From Acidobacteriota bacterium (GTDB lineage: Bacteria; Acidobacteriota; Terriglobia; Acidiferrales; UBA7541), in the NCBI GenBank assembly GCA_003224525.1, contig QHZB01000202.1:31688-66297 (forward strand): a DNA stretch of 34,610 bases, read 5' to 3'. Below are positions 22,678 to 31,280 of this stretch, piece after piece; position 1 is the stretch's first letter; each line of letters starts with the position of its first letter. The notes beneath the pieces are model-generated. The model was not told the origin of the DNA. It saw only the letters and a list, made by a program, of their open reading frames with translations, and made no database searches. The position numbers and the translations under genes are program-made.

Positions 22678-24012
22678 ATGAATACGATTCTCGGAATCGT
22701 TCTCGTCCTGGGCCTGATGATTCTGGTCCACGAATTGGGGCATTTTATCGTTGCGCGAGTCTTTGGCGTGCGCGTGGATGTATTTTCCATCGGCTTCGGG
22801 CCCCGGCTTTTCGGCTGGAAGCGGGGAGCGACGGATTACCGGGTAAGCGCGCTTCCGTTCGGCGGCTACGTGCGCATGGCGGGACAGGATCTCTCGGAGG
22901 TCGACTCCGCTGACGTGGCGCCGACTGGTGCGTCCGACGAATTGATGAGCAAGCCGCGCTGGCAGCGGGCGCTGATCTCCGTGGCCGGCCCCACGGTGAA
23001 CTTGATCATGCCTCTGCTGCTGCTCAGCGGATTCTTTTGGACCAAAGGCCTCCCTTATCCATCGTACCTCGACAAACCGCCGGTCATAGCCGTGATGAAA
23101 GCAAATGATCCGCTGGCGAAGGCCGGTGTGGCCGTCGGCGATCGAATTACGGCAGTCAATGGGATAGCCACGCCGACTTGGGAAAAGCTGGATGAGGCCT
23201 TCGGTGAGCTGCGGCCCGAAAGTAGTTATCGAGTGACGGTGGAGCACCAGGGAACAACGCGCGAGGTCGAGGCAAGTGGCAAGGAGCTCATCCAAGCGGA
23301 CGCTCCGGGGCATTACCCGCTGGTGGTTCCCGTTGTTACCCAGCCCATCCGGGGGATGGGAGCCCAGCGCGCCGGCATGAAGCGCGGAGATCTAATCGTT
23401 TCCGTGAACGGCGCGAAAATTACAAGCTGGATGGAGTTCAAAGACATGATCTTGAGCTCGAGCGGTAGCCCGTTGGTTACCGTGGTGCAGCGCAATGGAC
23501 AACTCGTGACGCTCAAACTCGAACCCCAAGCCATTGTTGGCGAGGATGGCAAGTCGAATTTCCGGCTGGGAGTCGGAGCAGAAGAGAGCTGGTCCTACAA
23601 GAAAATGACGCTTGGCACCGCCGCGGAGAATGCCTCCGTGTCGACATGGTATGGATTGAAGCAGATGTTAGGCATGGTCGGCAGGCTTTTCTCCGGCAGG
23701 CAGTCTGTAAAGCTGCTGCTCGGACCAGTGGGGATCATCGACCAGGCAGGACAGGCGGTGCAGGAAGGCTCGTACGCGGTGATCAACTTGATGGCCATCA
23801 TCAGCCTGAATCTGGGGGTCTTGAATCTTTTGCCGATCCCCATACTGGATGGTGGAAACATCCTGCTTCTCGCTTTGGAAGGAATCCGGCGGCGCGATTT
23901 CAGCCTGGCCTTCAAGGAGCGCTTCGTTCAGGTTGGACTGGTCTTTCTCTTAGTGCTCTTCGGCTACGTTATGTACAATGACGTGGCGCGGTTTCTTCCG
24001 ATCCATACTTAG
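22678..24012 (+). CDS. rseP: RseP-type site-2 intramembrane zinc protease
   Basis: A 444-residue M50B protease of the inner membrane. The zinc motif H18-E19-L-G-H22 lies in the first membrane helix, and D391 in PIPILDGG supplies the third ligand. RVSALPFGGYVRMAG is the family membrane-associated loop. Two PDZ-like domains follow (around residues 135-205 and 215-285), with GVAVGDRITAVNG and GMKRGDLIVSVNG. There are membrane segments at the N-terminus, near residue 105 and at the C-terminus. RseP cuts anti-sigma factors or signal-peptide remnants within the membrane. No sigma or anti-sigma gene is in the window. It lies 26 bases after dxr, with GGAGAAGG between, so it is cotranscribed with it. 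Confidence 0.94.
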   Translation: MNTILGIVLVLGLMILVHELGHFIVARVFGVRVDVFSIGFGPRLFGWKRGATDYRVSALPFGGYVRMAGQDLSEVDSADVAPTGASDELMSKPRWQRALISVAGPTVNLIMPLLLLSGFFWTKGLPYPSYLDKPPVIAVMKANDPLAKAGVAVGDRITAVNGIATPTWEKLDEAFGELRPESSYRVTVEHQGTTREVEASGKELIQADAPGHYPLVVPVVTQPIRGMGAQRAGMKRGDLIVSVNGAKITSWMEFKDMILSSSGSPLVTVVQRNGQLVTLKLEPQAIVGEDGKSNFRLGVGAEESWSYKKMTLGTAAENASVSTWYGLKQMLGMVGRLFSGRQSVKLLLGPVGIIDQAGQAVQEGSYAVINLMAIISLNLGVLNLLPIPILDGGNILLLALEGIRRRDFSLAFKERFVQVGLVFLLVLFGYVMYNDVARFLPIHT

Positions 24013-24041
24013 ACCTGCGCTAGAGAGGCGGAGGGAGACAA

Positions 24042-24536
24042 ATGGCTGCATCGCCTGCCCATCGGGTTTCCACCGGCGAGCGCCTCAATACCGCCGAAAC
24101 AACCGGTAAGATTCAGCAGGCGGTGGCTGCCCGCGGCATCCGCATGACCCGCCAACGCCGCGTCATCCTGCAAGTGATGGACGACGCCGAGCAACATCTG
24201 GACGTGGATCAGATCCTCGAGCGAGCGCAGAAAATCGATGCCGGTGTTCACCTCGTCACCGTCTACCGCACGATCGATCTTCTTAAAAAGCAAGGGTTGA
24301 TCGACGAGCTGGATTTGCTGCATCTTCGCGGCGACCGCCACTACTACGAAACGCACGGGCCGCGAGATCACATCCACGTGGCCTGCTTGCGTTGCGGCAA
24401 GGTCCGCGAATTCGAAAGCCGCTTATACGAGCAACTGAAAGAACAGATTGCGCGCGACTTCCACATGAAGGTCACGGTTTCCCGCACCGAAGTCGGCGGC
24501 TACTGCGAAGAGTGCCTGCAGAAAACAAAGGAATAA
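24042..24536 (+). CDS. Fur-family metal-dependent transcriptional regulator
   Basis: A 164-residue DNA-binding repressor of the Fur/Zur/PerR family. The winged-helix part holds GIRMTRQRRVILQVM and the recognition helix VTVYRTIDLLKKQGLI. The dimerisation/metal part has GDRHYYETHGPRDHIHVACL with the usual His cluster. A structural zinc site is formed by CLRCG and CEEC, two CxxC pairs. The N-terminal 20 residues are an unconserved tail. Which metal it senses (Fe, Zn, Mn, or peroxide through Fe) is not decidable here. It lies 29 bases after rseP with GGAGGGAG before the start, so it probably shares that transcript. Its stop is 3 bases from the convergent MBL-RibF gene. Confidence 0.92.
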   Translation: MAASPAHRVSTGERLNTAETTGKIQQAVAARGIRMTRQRRVILQVMDDAEQHLDVDQILERAQKIDAGVHLVTVYRTIDLLKKQGLIDELDLLHLRGDRHYYETHGPRDHIHVACLRCGKVREFESRLYEQLKEQIARDFHMKVTVSRTEVGGYCEECLQKTKE

Positions 24537-24539
24537 CGG

Positions 24540-26384
24540 TCAGGCTGGCTGGCGGATCGAGCGAAAACGGCGCAGGCGCGAAAAAAAATGATTGGCGCGG
24601 ACGATATCGCTGGCGATCTGCACGCGCAATTCCTCGGGGCCGCTGAATTTCTTCTCTTCGCGAAGACGCTTCCAAAATCGCACTTCCATGCGCTTGGGTG
24701 CCGTCGCCAACTGAGCGTCGAGCAAATGCGTTTCGACGCTGAGCGACGAGCCGTTAAACGTCGGGCGCGTACCGACGTTCGTGACCGAGCGGTGGCTGGG
24801 CGTTTCTCCTTCGAGACACGAGCGGGTGATGTAGACGCCCCGAGCAGGAAGCAGCTCTTGTTCGGCGGCAAGGTTCAGGGTGGGAAAGGTGAAGCGGCGC
24901 CCTGTCCCCGTACCGCTGATCACTTCGCCCGTGAGAGCGAACGGCCGGCCTAGAAGCCACGCGGCGTGGGACACGTCGCCCTCGGCGACTTCCCGGCGAA
25001 TGATGGTGCTGGAGACCACTTCTCCGCGATGGACTACCGGGGGAACAATCACGACGTCGAATCCGTGTTTTGCGCCGAGCTCGGTCAGCAGCTTTACGTC
25101 GCCCGCCTGCTTATGCCCGAAGCGAAAATTCTCGCCGACCAGAACGGCCTTTATATGCAGATCACGGACAAGAATTTGCTCGACAAATTCACCGGGTGAA
25201 AGCCGCGCGAGATCGAGTGTGAAAGGCAAGACAACAACGGCTTCGAGCCCCATGGCGTTAAACCACTCCATACGCTGGGAGTTGGTTGAGAGCCGCGGGG
25301 GCGCAGTCTCCGGGCGAAGCACCTTCCGCGGCGAAGGGTCAAACGTAAGTGCTGTGGAGACCGCATTGAGGGCGCGAGCGCACTCGACCGTGGCGCGAAG
25401 AATCGCCTGATGGCCCAGGTGGATGCCATCGAAGTTGCCGATGGCCAGCACGCTGGTATGGCCAAAAGTTGCATAGCGCGACGCCCAGGCCTGCGAAGAT
25501 GAAAAGGCCGATAATCGCGTGGACCTCGCGCCCACCATCACGGCTCGTGATTCTTGTGAATCCCGGCCCTCGCGTGAAAGGTCTCCGGCCGCGTCCACCT
25601 GCACTTGAAATTCGAGGCCATCGTAGGCCAGTTGCACATGCGGGTAGCCCATTGTCAAAAGGCGCGCATTGGTCTCGGCGTGTGGCAGGTCGTGGGCAAT
25701 GTGCGTGAACCACGCGCGGCGCGGCTTGAGTTGTTGAATGAGAGCGAGCGCTTGCTCCACCGTCTGATGCATGGGATGTGGAATATCTCGCAGGGCGTCC
25801 AGGACCAGCTCGTCGAGACCTTCCAGAAGCGCCATCGACGAGTCGGGAATCTTGCTGAAGTCGGTGAGATAGGCGGCCCGCCCAAACCGGAATCCCAGAA
25901 CTTCCATCTCCCCGTGGAGCATGGGCACGGGAACAAACGGGGTGCCGAGAAGTTCGAATGGGCCCCGGATGGTGTTCAGCGTGACGCTCGGCACGGTGCT
26001 GAGGGTGGGTTTGTCGTCGAAAACGTAGGCGAAGACCCGCCGGATGACGCGAAACGTTTCTTCGTTGCTGTAGACGGGTAGCGCCGCCCGTTGGCGGATA
26101 TTGAAGGGGCGAATGTCGTCAAAGCCGAGGATGTGGTCGGCGTGACCGTGCGTCAGCAAAATGGCATCGAGGCGTTCCAGTCCAACGCGGAGCGCCTGCT
26201 GGCGGAAGTCCGGGGTGGTGTCAATCACTACGTTCTGGCCGCCGCGGGAGATCAGCAGGGAAGGGCGCAGCCGTTTATCGTGCGAATCGTTCGACTTGCA
26301 CACGCGGCAAGGGCATCCGAGCGTGGGGACACCCATGGATGTGCCGGAACCGACTACCGTGACTCTTAGCGGAGTAGAAGGCAT
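24540..26384 (-). CDS. ribF: Fusion of a PhnP-like metallo-beta-lactamase-fold hydrolase and bifunctional riboflavin kinase/FAD synthetase (RibF)
   Basis: One unbroken frame of 614 residues holds two complete enzymes. Residues 5-262 are a metallo-beta-lactamase fold of the PhnP/cyclic-phosphodiesterase type: VVGSGTSMG, a Cys cluster C24, C26, C29, the metal motif H79-G-H-A-D-H84, and later HPMHQT and WFTHIAHDLPH. Residues 263-308 form a polar linker. Residues 311-465 are the FAD-synthetase part (IGNFDGIHLGHQ, GENFRFGHKQAGD, SSTIIR), and 475-610 the riboflavin kinase (GTGTGRRFTFPTLNL, VTNVGTRPTF, VETHLLD). RibF makes FMN and then FAD from riboflavin; the hydrolase substrate is unknown. ATG 26384 starts next to the conserved N-terminus, with GTG 26411 and ATG 26408 as alternatives. 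An internal ATG at 25538 could start RibF alone, but no ribosome site precedes it. It lies 57 bases after the DUF1844 gene. Confidence 0.88.
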   Translation of the reverse strand: MPSTPLRVTVVGSGTSMGVPTLGCPCRVCKSNDSHDKRLRPSLLISRGGQNVVIDTTPDFRQQALRVGLERLDAILLTHGHADHILGFDDIRPFNIRQRAALPVYSNEETFRVIRRVFAYVFDDKPTLSTVPSVTLNTIRGPFELLGTPFVPVPMLHGEMEVLGFRFGRAAYLTDFSKIPDSSMALLEGLDELVLDALRDIPHPMHQTVEQALALIQQLKPRRAWFTHIAHDLPHAETNARLLTMGYPHVQLAYDGLEFQVQVDAAGDLSREGRDSQESRAVMVGARSTRLSAFSSSQAWASRYATFGHTSVLAIGNFDGIHLGHQAILRATVECARALNAVSTALTFDPSPRKVLRPETAPPRLSTNSQRMEWFNAMGLEAVVVLPFTLDLARLSPGEFVEQILVRDLHIKAVLVGENFRFGHKQAGDVKLLTELGAKHGFDVVIVPPVVHRGEVVSSTIIRREVAEGDVSHAAWLLGRPFALTGEVISGTGTGRRFTFPTLNLAAEQELLPARGVYITRSCLEGETPSHRSVTNVGTRPTFNGSSLSVETHLLDAQLATAPKRMEVRFWKRLREEKKFSGPEELRVQIASDIVRANHFFSRLRRFRSIRQPA

Positions 26385-26441
26385 GGTGAAAGCGTTGGAA
26401 CGAATCATCACGCGGAGCCGTGGCAGACCGCCGGGCGTTTT

Positions 26442-26921
26442 TTACGGGCGGGTCTTGGCCTTGGCTTTCGCGGCCTCGGCCGCAACCGCCTGATTGATTT
26501 CCAGAAAGGTCATCTTCAGCTTGCCCAGGAGGTCCAGGAGCAGGTTGTCTTCTTCCGGCGCGAGATTGCCTTTGGTCTTCTCGTGCAAAGCGTCGAGCAT
26601 GTCGATCAGCTCACGTGCGGCCTCGGGATCGATGACCGGCTGGCCGGTGCGCGGGTCAGCATACGCGCCGAGCACCATGGCAGCGTTGCTGCCGAGCATG
26701 CGGACGAGATTTTCGAAAGCGGGGGCGCGCTTCGGTGTTTCGACTGGAGGCGGAGGAGCAACTGCTTTTGCGGTCTCCGGGCGTGCTACTGGAATCTTTG
26801 CCGCCTCCCGCTTGGCTTCCCGCTCAGCTTCCTCGACGACTTCCTTGCGCAATTCCCCTTCCGCCGTAAAAGGGCGCCGGTCGATTACGCGAAACGCTTC
26901 TTCCTGTTTGTGGTCGGACAA
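26442..26921 (-). CDS. DUF1844 domain protein
   Basis: A 159-residue soluble protein. Residues 1-65 are charged and Ala/Pro-rich (a helical, probably flexible tail with Glu/Lys/Arg runs and a PPPP tract). Residues 68-145 are the conserved DUF1844 region: FENLVRMLGSNAAMVLGAY, then ELIDMLDALHEKTKGNL and EEDNLLLDLLGKL. Nobody has, to my knowledge, given this domain a firm function. The start is a TTG at 26921, supported by GAGGA 7 bases upstream on the same strand. It is the first gene of a leftward pair with the MBL-RibF gene and diverges from mazG over about 135 bases. Confidence 0.85.
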   Translation of the reverse strand: MSDHKQEEAFRVIDRRPFTAEGELRKEVVEEAEREAKREAAKIPVARPETAKAVAPPPPVETPKRAPAFENLVRMLGSNAAMVLGAYADPRTGQPVIDPEAARELIDMLDALHEKTKGNLAPEEDNLLLDLLGKLKMTFLEINQAVAAEAAKAKAKTRP

Positions 26922-27056
26922 GGTACTTTCCTCAGCGATTTATCGCGTTTGCAGTTTATCACGGGTTGCCAGGTCGCGTCGCTGCGGCGTGCTACTTGAA
27001 TCTGCGAGGCTTGTCAACGCCAGTGTGGCACCGTAAAGTGGGACCCTCGATTCAGA

Positions 27057-28001
27057 ATGGAAAGAGCTGAAAAGGCAATGCCTACACGAGGGAAACACAC
27101 GAAGAAAACAAGCAAACCGCGCCAAAATGCCAAGCGCGTGAAACAGAAACAATTAACACCGGGCCAGTGGTTTGAAAAGCTCGTCGGCGTCCAGGCCAGA
27201 TTGCGCGCCCCGAACGGCTGTCCCTGGGACCGCGAGCAAACGCATCAATCGCTGCGAACCTACCTCATCGAAGAAGCCTACGAGGTTCTGGAAGCCCTCG
27301 AAAGCGGGAACGACGGCAAGTTTGTGGAGGAGATGGGCGACCTGCTCTTGCAGATTGTTTTTCATTCGCAGATCGCCGGCGAAGAAGGACGCTTCACCAT
27401 AGCCGAGGTGATTCGCGAAATCCATGACAAGATGATCCGGCGGCATCCGCATGTTTTCGGGAAGACGCGCGCGAAAGATTCCGCCGAGGTGTTGAGAAAC
27501 TGGGAACAGATCAAGGCCGAAGAGCGCCGCACTAGAGGCAAACAAGGTGATTCGAATGGCGGTGGAAAAACACGAAAAGAGACTTCTCTGCTCGATGGCG
27601 TCTCTCGGGCACTGCCCGCAACGCTGGAAGGCTTTCAGCTCACTCGCAAAGCTTCCCGAATCGGTTTTGACTGGGACGACGCAGAGGGGATTTTCGAAAA
27701 AATGCAGGAAGAATCGGAAGAGCTGAAGAAGGCCTTGGGGGATCAAGACCAGCCGAAAATCGAAGAGGAGCTGGGAGACTTGCTCTTCGCCACCGTAAAC
27801 CTCTCACGATTTTTGAAGATCGACCCGGAAATCGCTCTCAAGAAGGCCAACGCAAAATTCTCTCGGCGATTCCGCGCCATGGAGAGGCTGGCCCGGAAAA
27901 ATGGCCGGGAGTTCAAAGACCTCCCACGCGAGGAGATGGAGGCATTTTGGGACGCCGCGAAGAAGTCGGAGGGGAAGCCGCGCTTGCCGGAAATGAGCTG
28001 A
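27057..28001 (+). CDS. mazG: Nucleoside triphosphate pyrophosphohydrolase MazG
   Basis: A 314-residue all-alpha NTP pyrophosphatase that hydrolyses (d)NTPs to NMP and PPi, serving house-cleaning of damaged nucleotides and, in E. coli, lowering ppGpp. It has the two tandem MazG domains. The first has CPWDREQTH, SLRTYLIEEAYEVLEAL and EEMGDLLLQIVFHSQ. The second has RIGFDWDD, MQEESEELKKAL and EEELGDLLFATVNLSRFL. The paired EExxE and ExxD magnesium ligands are intact in both. An unusual Gly/Lys/Arg-rich insert (about residues 158-180) links the domains, and the first 35 residues are a basic tail. The start may be ATG 27057 or ATG 27078; neither has a clear ribosome site. The GNAT gene follows after 14 bases. 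Confidence 0.93.
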   Translation: MERAEKAMPTRGKHTKKTSKPRQNAKRVKQKQLTPGQWFEKLVGVQARLRAPNGCPWDREQTHQSLRTYLIEEAYEVLEALESGNDGKFVEEMGDLLLQIVFHSQIAGEEGRFTIAEVIREIHDKMIRRHPHVFGKTRAKDSAEVLRNWEQIKAEERRTRGKQGDSNGGGKTRKETSLLDGVSRALPATLEGFQLTRKASRIGFDWDDAEGIFEKMQEESEELKKALGDQDQPKIEEELGDLLFATVNLSRFLKIDPEIALKKANAKFSRRFRAMERLARKNGREFKDLPREEMEAFWDAAKKSEGKPRLPEMS

Positions 28002-28015
28002 GCGGCAACGAAGCA

Positions 28016-28756
28016 ATGGGCCAGGAGATCATCGTTCGGAAATGCGAGAGTCTCGATGACTTCCACCGTTGCGTGGATCTCCAGCGCGAGGTCTGGGGGG
28101 AAGCCGACCTGGAGGTCGAGCCGGCTACCATGTTTGTGGTCGCCGCGCATACGGGCGGTGAAGTGCTGGGGGCTTTCGACGGCACCCACCTGGTGGGCTA
28201 CACGCTGGCGGTGGTTGGCCTGCGTGACCGCCTGCCTTACCTCCATTCCCACATGACCGGTGTGCACAGCGAATACCGCGACCGTGGCGTTGGCCGCCTG
28301 CTGAAACTTTTTCAGCGCACGGAAGCCCTGGGCCGTGGAATCCGGCTCATTCAATGGACGTTTGATCCCCTCGAACTTCGCAACGCGCACTTCAATTTGA
28401 ACCGGCTTGGCGCCATTTGCCGGAAATATCATCCTAATTTGTACGGCGTCACGACCAGTCCGCTTCATCGCGGCCTGGCGACTGATCGGCTGCTGGTCGA
28501 GTGGCATCTCGACTCCGCGCGCGTCGTGGCCGCCATCGAAAATCTCGTCAAAGAACCCGTCGACGCACCGGCGATCATCGAATTGCCCGCGGAGCTCGAT
28601 CGTTGGCAGCGCGAAGGTTCATCGCAGGTCGGCATCGTTCAGGCGCGCGTGCGCGAAGAATTCGCAAAGTGGTTTGCCAAAGGCTACGCGGCGGTCGCCT
28701 TACGCACTGCACCGGGAAACCGGGCGTATCTCCTCACTCCCTGGAGCGATTTTTAG
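28016..28756 (+). CDS. GNAT-superfamily acyltransferase (COG3375-like)
   Basis: A 246-residue protein with an N-terminal GNAT fold. Visible parts are IIVRKCESLDDFHRCVDLQREVW, the strand VVGLRDRLPYLHSHMTGVHS, and the acyl-CoA pyrophosphate loop YRDRGVGRLLKLFQR (the R/Q-x-x-G-x-G/A pattern reads RDRGVG). RLIQWTFDPLELRNAHFNLNRLGA follows, typical of a less studied GNAT branch, and the C-terminal 80 residues look like a separate small domain. The neighbour downstream is an N-succinylamino-acid racemase/OSBS homologue 24 bases away. In Geobacillus a GNAT enzyme next to NSAR succinylates D-amino acids, so succinyl transfer is a reasonable but unproven idea here. The ATG at 28016 is chosen because the fold begins there; the frame is open from 27947 inside mazG. 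Confidence 0.8.
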   Translation: MGQEIIVRKCESLDDFHRCVDLQREVWGEADLEVEPATMFVVAAHTGGEVLGAFDGTHLVGYTLAVVGLRDRLPYLHSHMTGVHSEYRDRGVGRLLKLFQRTEALGRGIRLIQWTFDPLELRNAHFNLNRLGAICRKYHPNLYGVTTSPLHRGLATDRLLVEWHLDSARVVAAIENLVKEPVDAPAIIELPAELDRWQREGSSQVGIVQARVREEFAKWFAKGYAAVALRTAPGNRAYLLTPWSDF

Positions 28757-28780
28757 GAAAGGCATTTCGGCCGAAAGCTC

Positions 28781-29887
28781 ATGCGAATACGAGAGGTCAC
28801 TTTGCAGGAAGTGCGAATGAAGCTGGTGGCCCCGTTCGAAACCAGCATGGACCGCACGGACGTGCGCCGCATTCTGCTGGTGCAGGCGGATGTGGACGGC
28901 GTCATCGGCTGGGCCGAATGCGTCGCCGGCGAGGCCCCTTTTTACAGTCCGGAAACGGCCGATACCGCGTGGCTCATGCTTCGCGATTTTCTTTGGCCGT
29001 TGATCAAGGAAAAGGATTTCTCGTCCGCCGACCAAGTGTGGGATTTGCTCGCGCGTGTCCGCGGGCATAACATGGCCAAGGGTTCACTGGAAGCAGCCGT
29101 CTGGGATGCCGAAGCCAAACAAAAGGGCGTGCCGCTTGCAAGACACATTGGAGGCGTTCGCGAGGAGATCGCTTGTGGCGTCTCGATCGGCATTAAAGAG
29201 TCGCTGGACGAACTCGCCGCCGCGGTGCAAAAAGAACTCGCTGCCGGATATCAACGCATCAAGATAAAAATCAAGCCGGGAAAGGACCTCGAGCCCGTGC
29301 GCCGCCTGCGCCAGGATTTTCCGCGCATCAAGCTGATGGTCGACGCCAACTCCGCCTACACGCTGCAGGACTGGCCGCTCCTGAAGCAACTCGAAGGCTT
29401 CTACCTGATGATGATCGAACAGCCGCTCGGCTGGGACGATCTCTACAGTCACGTGGAGCTGCAGAAGAAGCTGGACACGCCGATCTGCCTGGATGAATGC
29501 ATTCACACGGAAGAGCAGGCGCGCGCCGCCATCGAGCTGGGCGCCTGCAAAATCATCAACATCAAGCTTGGCCGCGTCGGCGGCCACACCGTGGCACGGC
29601 GCATCCACGATCTGTGCCAGCGCCACGGCATTCCCGTCTGGTGCGGCGGGATGCTCGAATCGGGTATCGGCCGCGCGCATAATATCGCGCTTTCGACGCT
29701 TTCCAATTTCACGCTCGCCGGCGATGTGGCCGCCAGCAAACGCTATTGGGAGGAAGACATCATTCTTCCCCAAGTCACTGTGTCGCCACAAGGCACGATT
29801 CACGTGCCCACCGCTCCCGGCATCGGATTCGAACCGCGGTTGGACCGCATCGACAAACTTACCGTGCGAAAAGAACGCCTGGCCTGA
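28781..29887 (+). CDS. menC: o-Succinylbenzoate synthase / N-succinylamino-acid racemase (enolase superfamily)
   Basis: A 368-residue enolase-superfamily enzyme of the muconate-lactonising subgroup. The catalytic K-x-K pair is K161 and K163 in RIKIKIKPG. Mg2+ ligands are D188 (MVDANSAY), E213 (MIEQPLGWDD) and D238 (CLDECIHT). The opposite base is K262 in INIKLGRVGG. GGMLESGIGRAHN near residue 290 is typical of the NSAR/OSBS family, where one active site can make o-succinylbenzoate for menaquinone and also racemise N-succinylamino acids. No other men gene is in the window, while a GNAT gene lies directly upstream, so the racemase role is at least as likely as the menaquinone role. The gene symbol follows family naming only. 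All key residues are present and the length is normal. Confidence 0.87.
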   Translation: MRIREVTLQEVRMKLVAPFETSMDRTDVRRILLVQADVDGVIGWAECVAGEAPFYSPETADTAWLMLRDFLWPLIKEKDFSSADQVWDLLARVRGHNMAKGSLEAAVWDAEAKQKGVPLARHIGGVREEIACGVSIGIKESLDELAAAVQKELAAGYQRIKIKIKPGKDLEPVRRLRQDFPRIKLMVDANSAYTLQDWPLLKQLEGFYLMMIEQPLGWDDLYSHVELQKKLDTPICLDECIHTEEQARAAIELGACKIINIKLGRVGGHTVARRIHDLCQRHGIPVWCGGMLESGIGRAHNIALSTLSNFTLAGDVAASKRYWEEDIILPQVTVSPQGTIHVPTAPGIGFEPRLDRIDKLTVRKERLA

Positions 29888-30060
29888 CGCAGTGAGAGCC
29901 GAGTACCGTGTCAGTTTCCGGCGCGCTGAAGAGAATTACTCACGCGCGGAATTTGGTTATGGTGGCGCGAACTACTCTTTGATGGAAGAATAGCGCCCGG
30001 GCTTTTCAACCCACGCGATCCATCCGACGGCGCGAAGCCCGCCGTCGAGGAGGCGAGACT

Positions 30061-31164
30061 TTGCCCGGTATTCCTTTGCGAAATGGTGGCCCTGCGGCCC
30101 GAATCGCCGTAATACCCGGCGACGGCATCGGGGCGGAGGTTACACCGCAAGCCGTCAATGTCCTGAGAGCCGTGACTGCACCCGCCAGGCGCCCCCTGGA
30201 ATTCGTCGAATTCGACTGGAGTGCGGAGAAGTATCTTCGCGAAGGCGTTTCACTGCCTCCGCGTGCGGTCGAGATGCTGCGCGATGAGTTTGACGCCATC
30301 CTCTTCGGCGCACTGGGCGATCCCCGCGTGCCGTCGAACCGACATGCAGCCGACATCCTGCTGGGGCTGCGCTTCAAACTCGATCTCTACGTCAATGCCA
30401 GACCCGTCGAACTGCTCCACGACCGCCTCACTCCGCTGCGCGATAGGACTGAGAAGGACATCCGGCTGATGGTCTTCCGTGAGAACACCGAGGGCCTCTA
30501 TGTGGGCGTTGGCGGGTTCTTCAAGAAAGGCACGCCAGACGAGATCGCCGTCCAGGAAGACGTGAATTCCCGCAAGGGCGTCGAGCGCATCATCCGCTAC
30601 GCCTTCGAATACGCCCGACAGAACGGCCTGAAACGCGTCTGCATGAGCGACAAATCCAACGCCATGAATTTTGCGCACGACCTCTGGCAAAGGGTTTTCA
30701 AGGAAGCCCGCCAAGAATATGTGAGCATCGACTCCCGCCATCTCTATATCGACACCCTGGCGATGGAAATCGTCCGCGACCCTAGCCAATTCGACGTCAT
30801 CGTCACCTGCAATCTTTTCGGCGACATTATCAGCGACCTGGGTGCGCAGCTCGCGGGCGGCCTGGGACTGGCGCCGTCCGCAAACATTCACCCGGGCAAG
30901 ACTTCACTTTTCGAGCCGGTCCACGGCTCCGCACCCCATATCGCCGGAAAGGGCGTCGCCAACCCGTTTGGCTCCGTCCTCTCTTCAGCCATGATGCTGG
31001 AATTCCTCGGCTGGAAGCCGGAAGCCGCGGCGCTTCGCACCGCCGTGCGGGCGGCTCTGCGCGAGAACCATGTGACGCCCGACCTCGGCGGCGAGAAACG
31101 CACGGTAGAGGTCGGCGATTGGCTGGCCATTAAATCCGTCGAAGCCCTCGCCCATCAACGCTAA
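30061..31164 (+). CDS. Isocitrate/isopropylmalate dehydrogenase family enzyme
   Basis: A 367-residue NAD(P)-dependent beta-decarboxylating dehydrogenase. IPGDGIGAEV opens the fold. The substrate-carboxylate arginines are R104, R114 (the R-x9-R pair in GLRFKLDLYVNARPV) and R140 (FRENTEG). SDKSNAM, the metal-binding CNLFGDIISDLGAQLAGG and the nucleotide loop EPVHGSAPHIAGKG complete the set. The loop that fixes the gamma-group of the substrate (GALGDPRVPSNRHAADILLG) is not the classical LeuB GGPKW type and recalls tartrate-dehydrogenase-like relatives, so LeuB, homoisocitrate or tartrate/malate use all remain possible. The TTG start at 30061 is decided by GAGGAGG (30047-30053) 7 bases upstream. 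No leuA, leuC or leuD is in the window. Confidence 0.86.
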   Translation: MPGIPLRNGGPAARIAVIPGDGIGAEVTPQAVNVLRAVTAPARRPLEFVEFDWSAEKYLREGVSLPPRAVEMLRDEFDAILFGALGDPRVPSNRHAADILLGLRFKLDLYVNARPVELLHDRLTPLRDRTEKDIRLMVFRENTEGLYVGVGGFFKKGTPDEIAVQEDVNSRKGVERIIRYAFEYARQNGLKRVCMSDKSNAMNFAHDLWQRVFKEARQEYVSIDSRHLYIDTLAMEIVRDPSQFDVIVTCNLFGDIISDLGAQLAGGLGLAPSANIHPGKTSLFEPVHGSAPHIAGKGVANPFGSVLSSAMMLEFLGWKPEAAALRTAVRAALRENHVTPDLGGEKRTVEVGDWLAIKSVEALAHQR

Positions 31165-31280
31165 ATGGTGTGCCGCCTCTTGGAGTACGGCAGCCCGGTT
31201 GCCGCTTCCGCAATGCCCGCTGCAATTCCAGCTTTCAATCTAACGTAATACTTTAATGCCAGGAAATCTTGATTTGCCCG

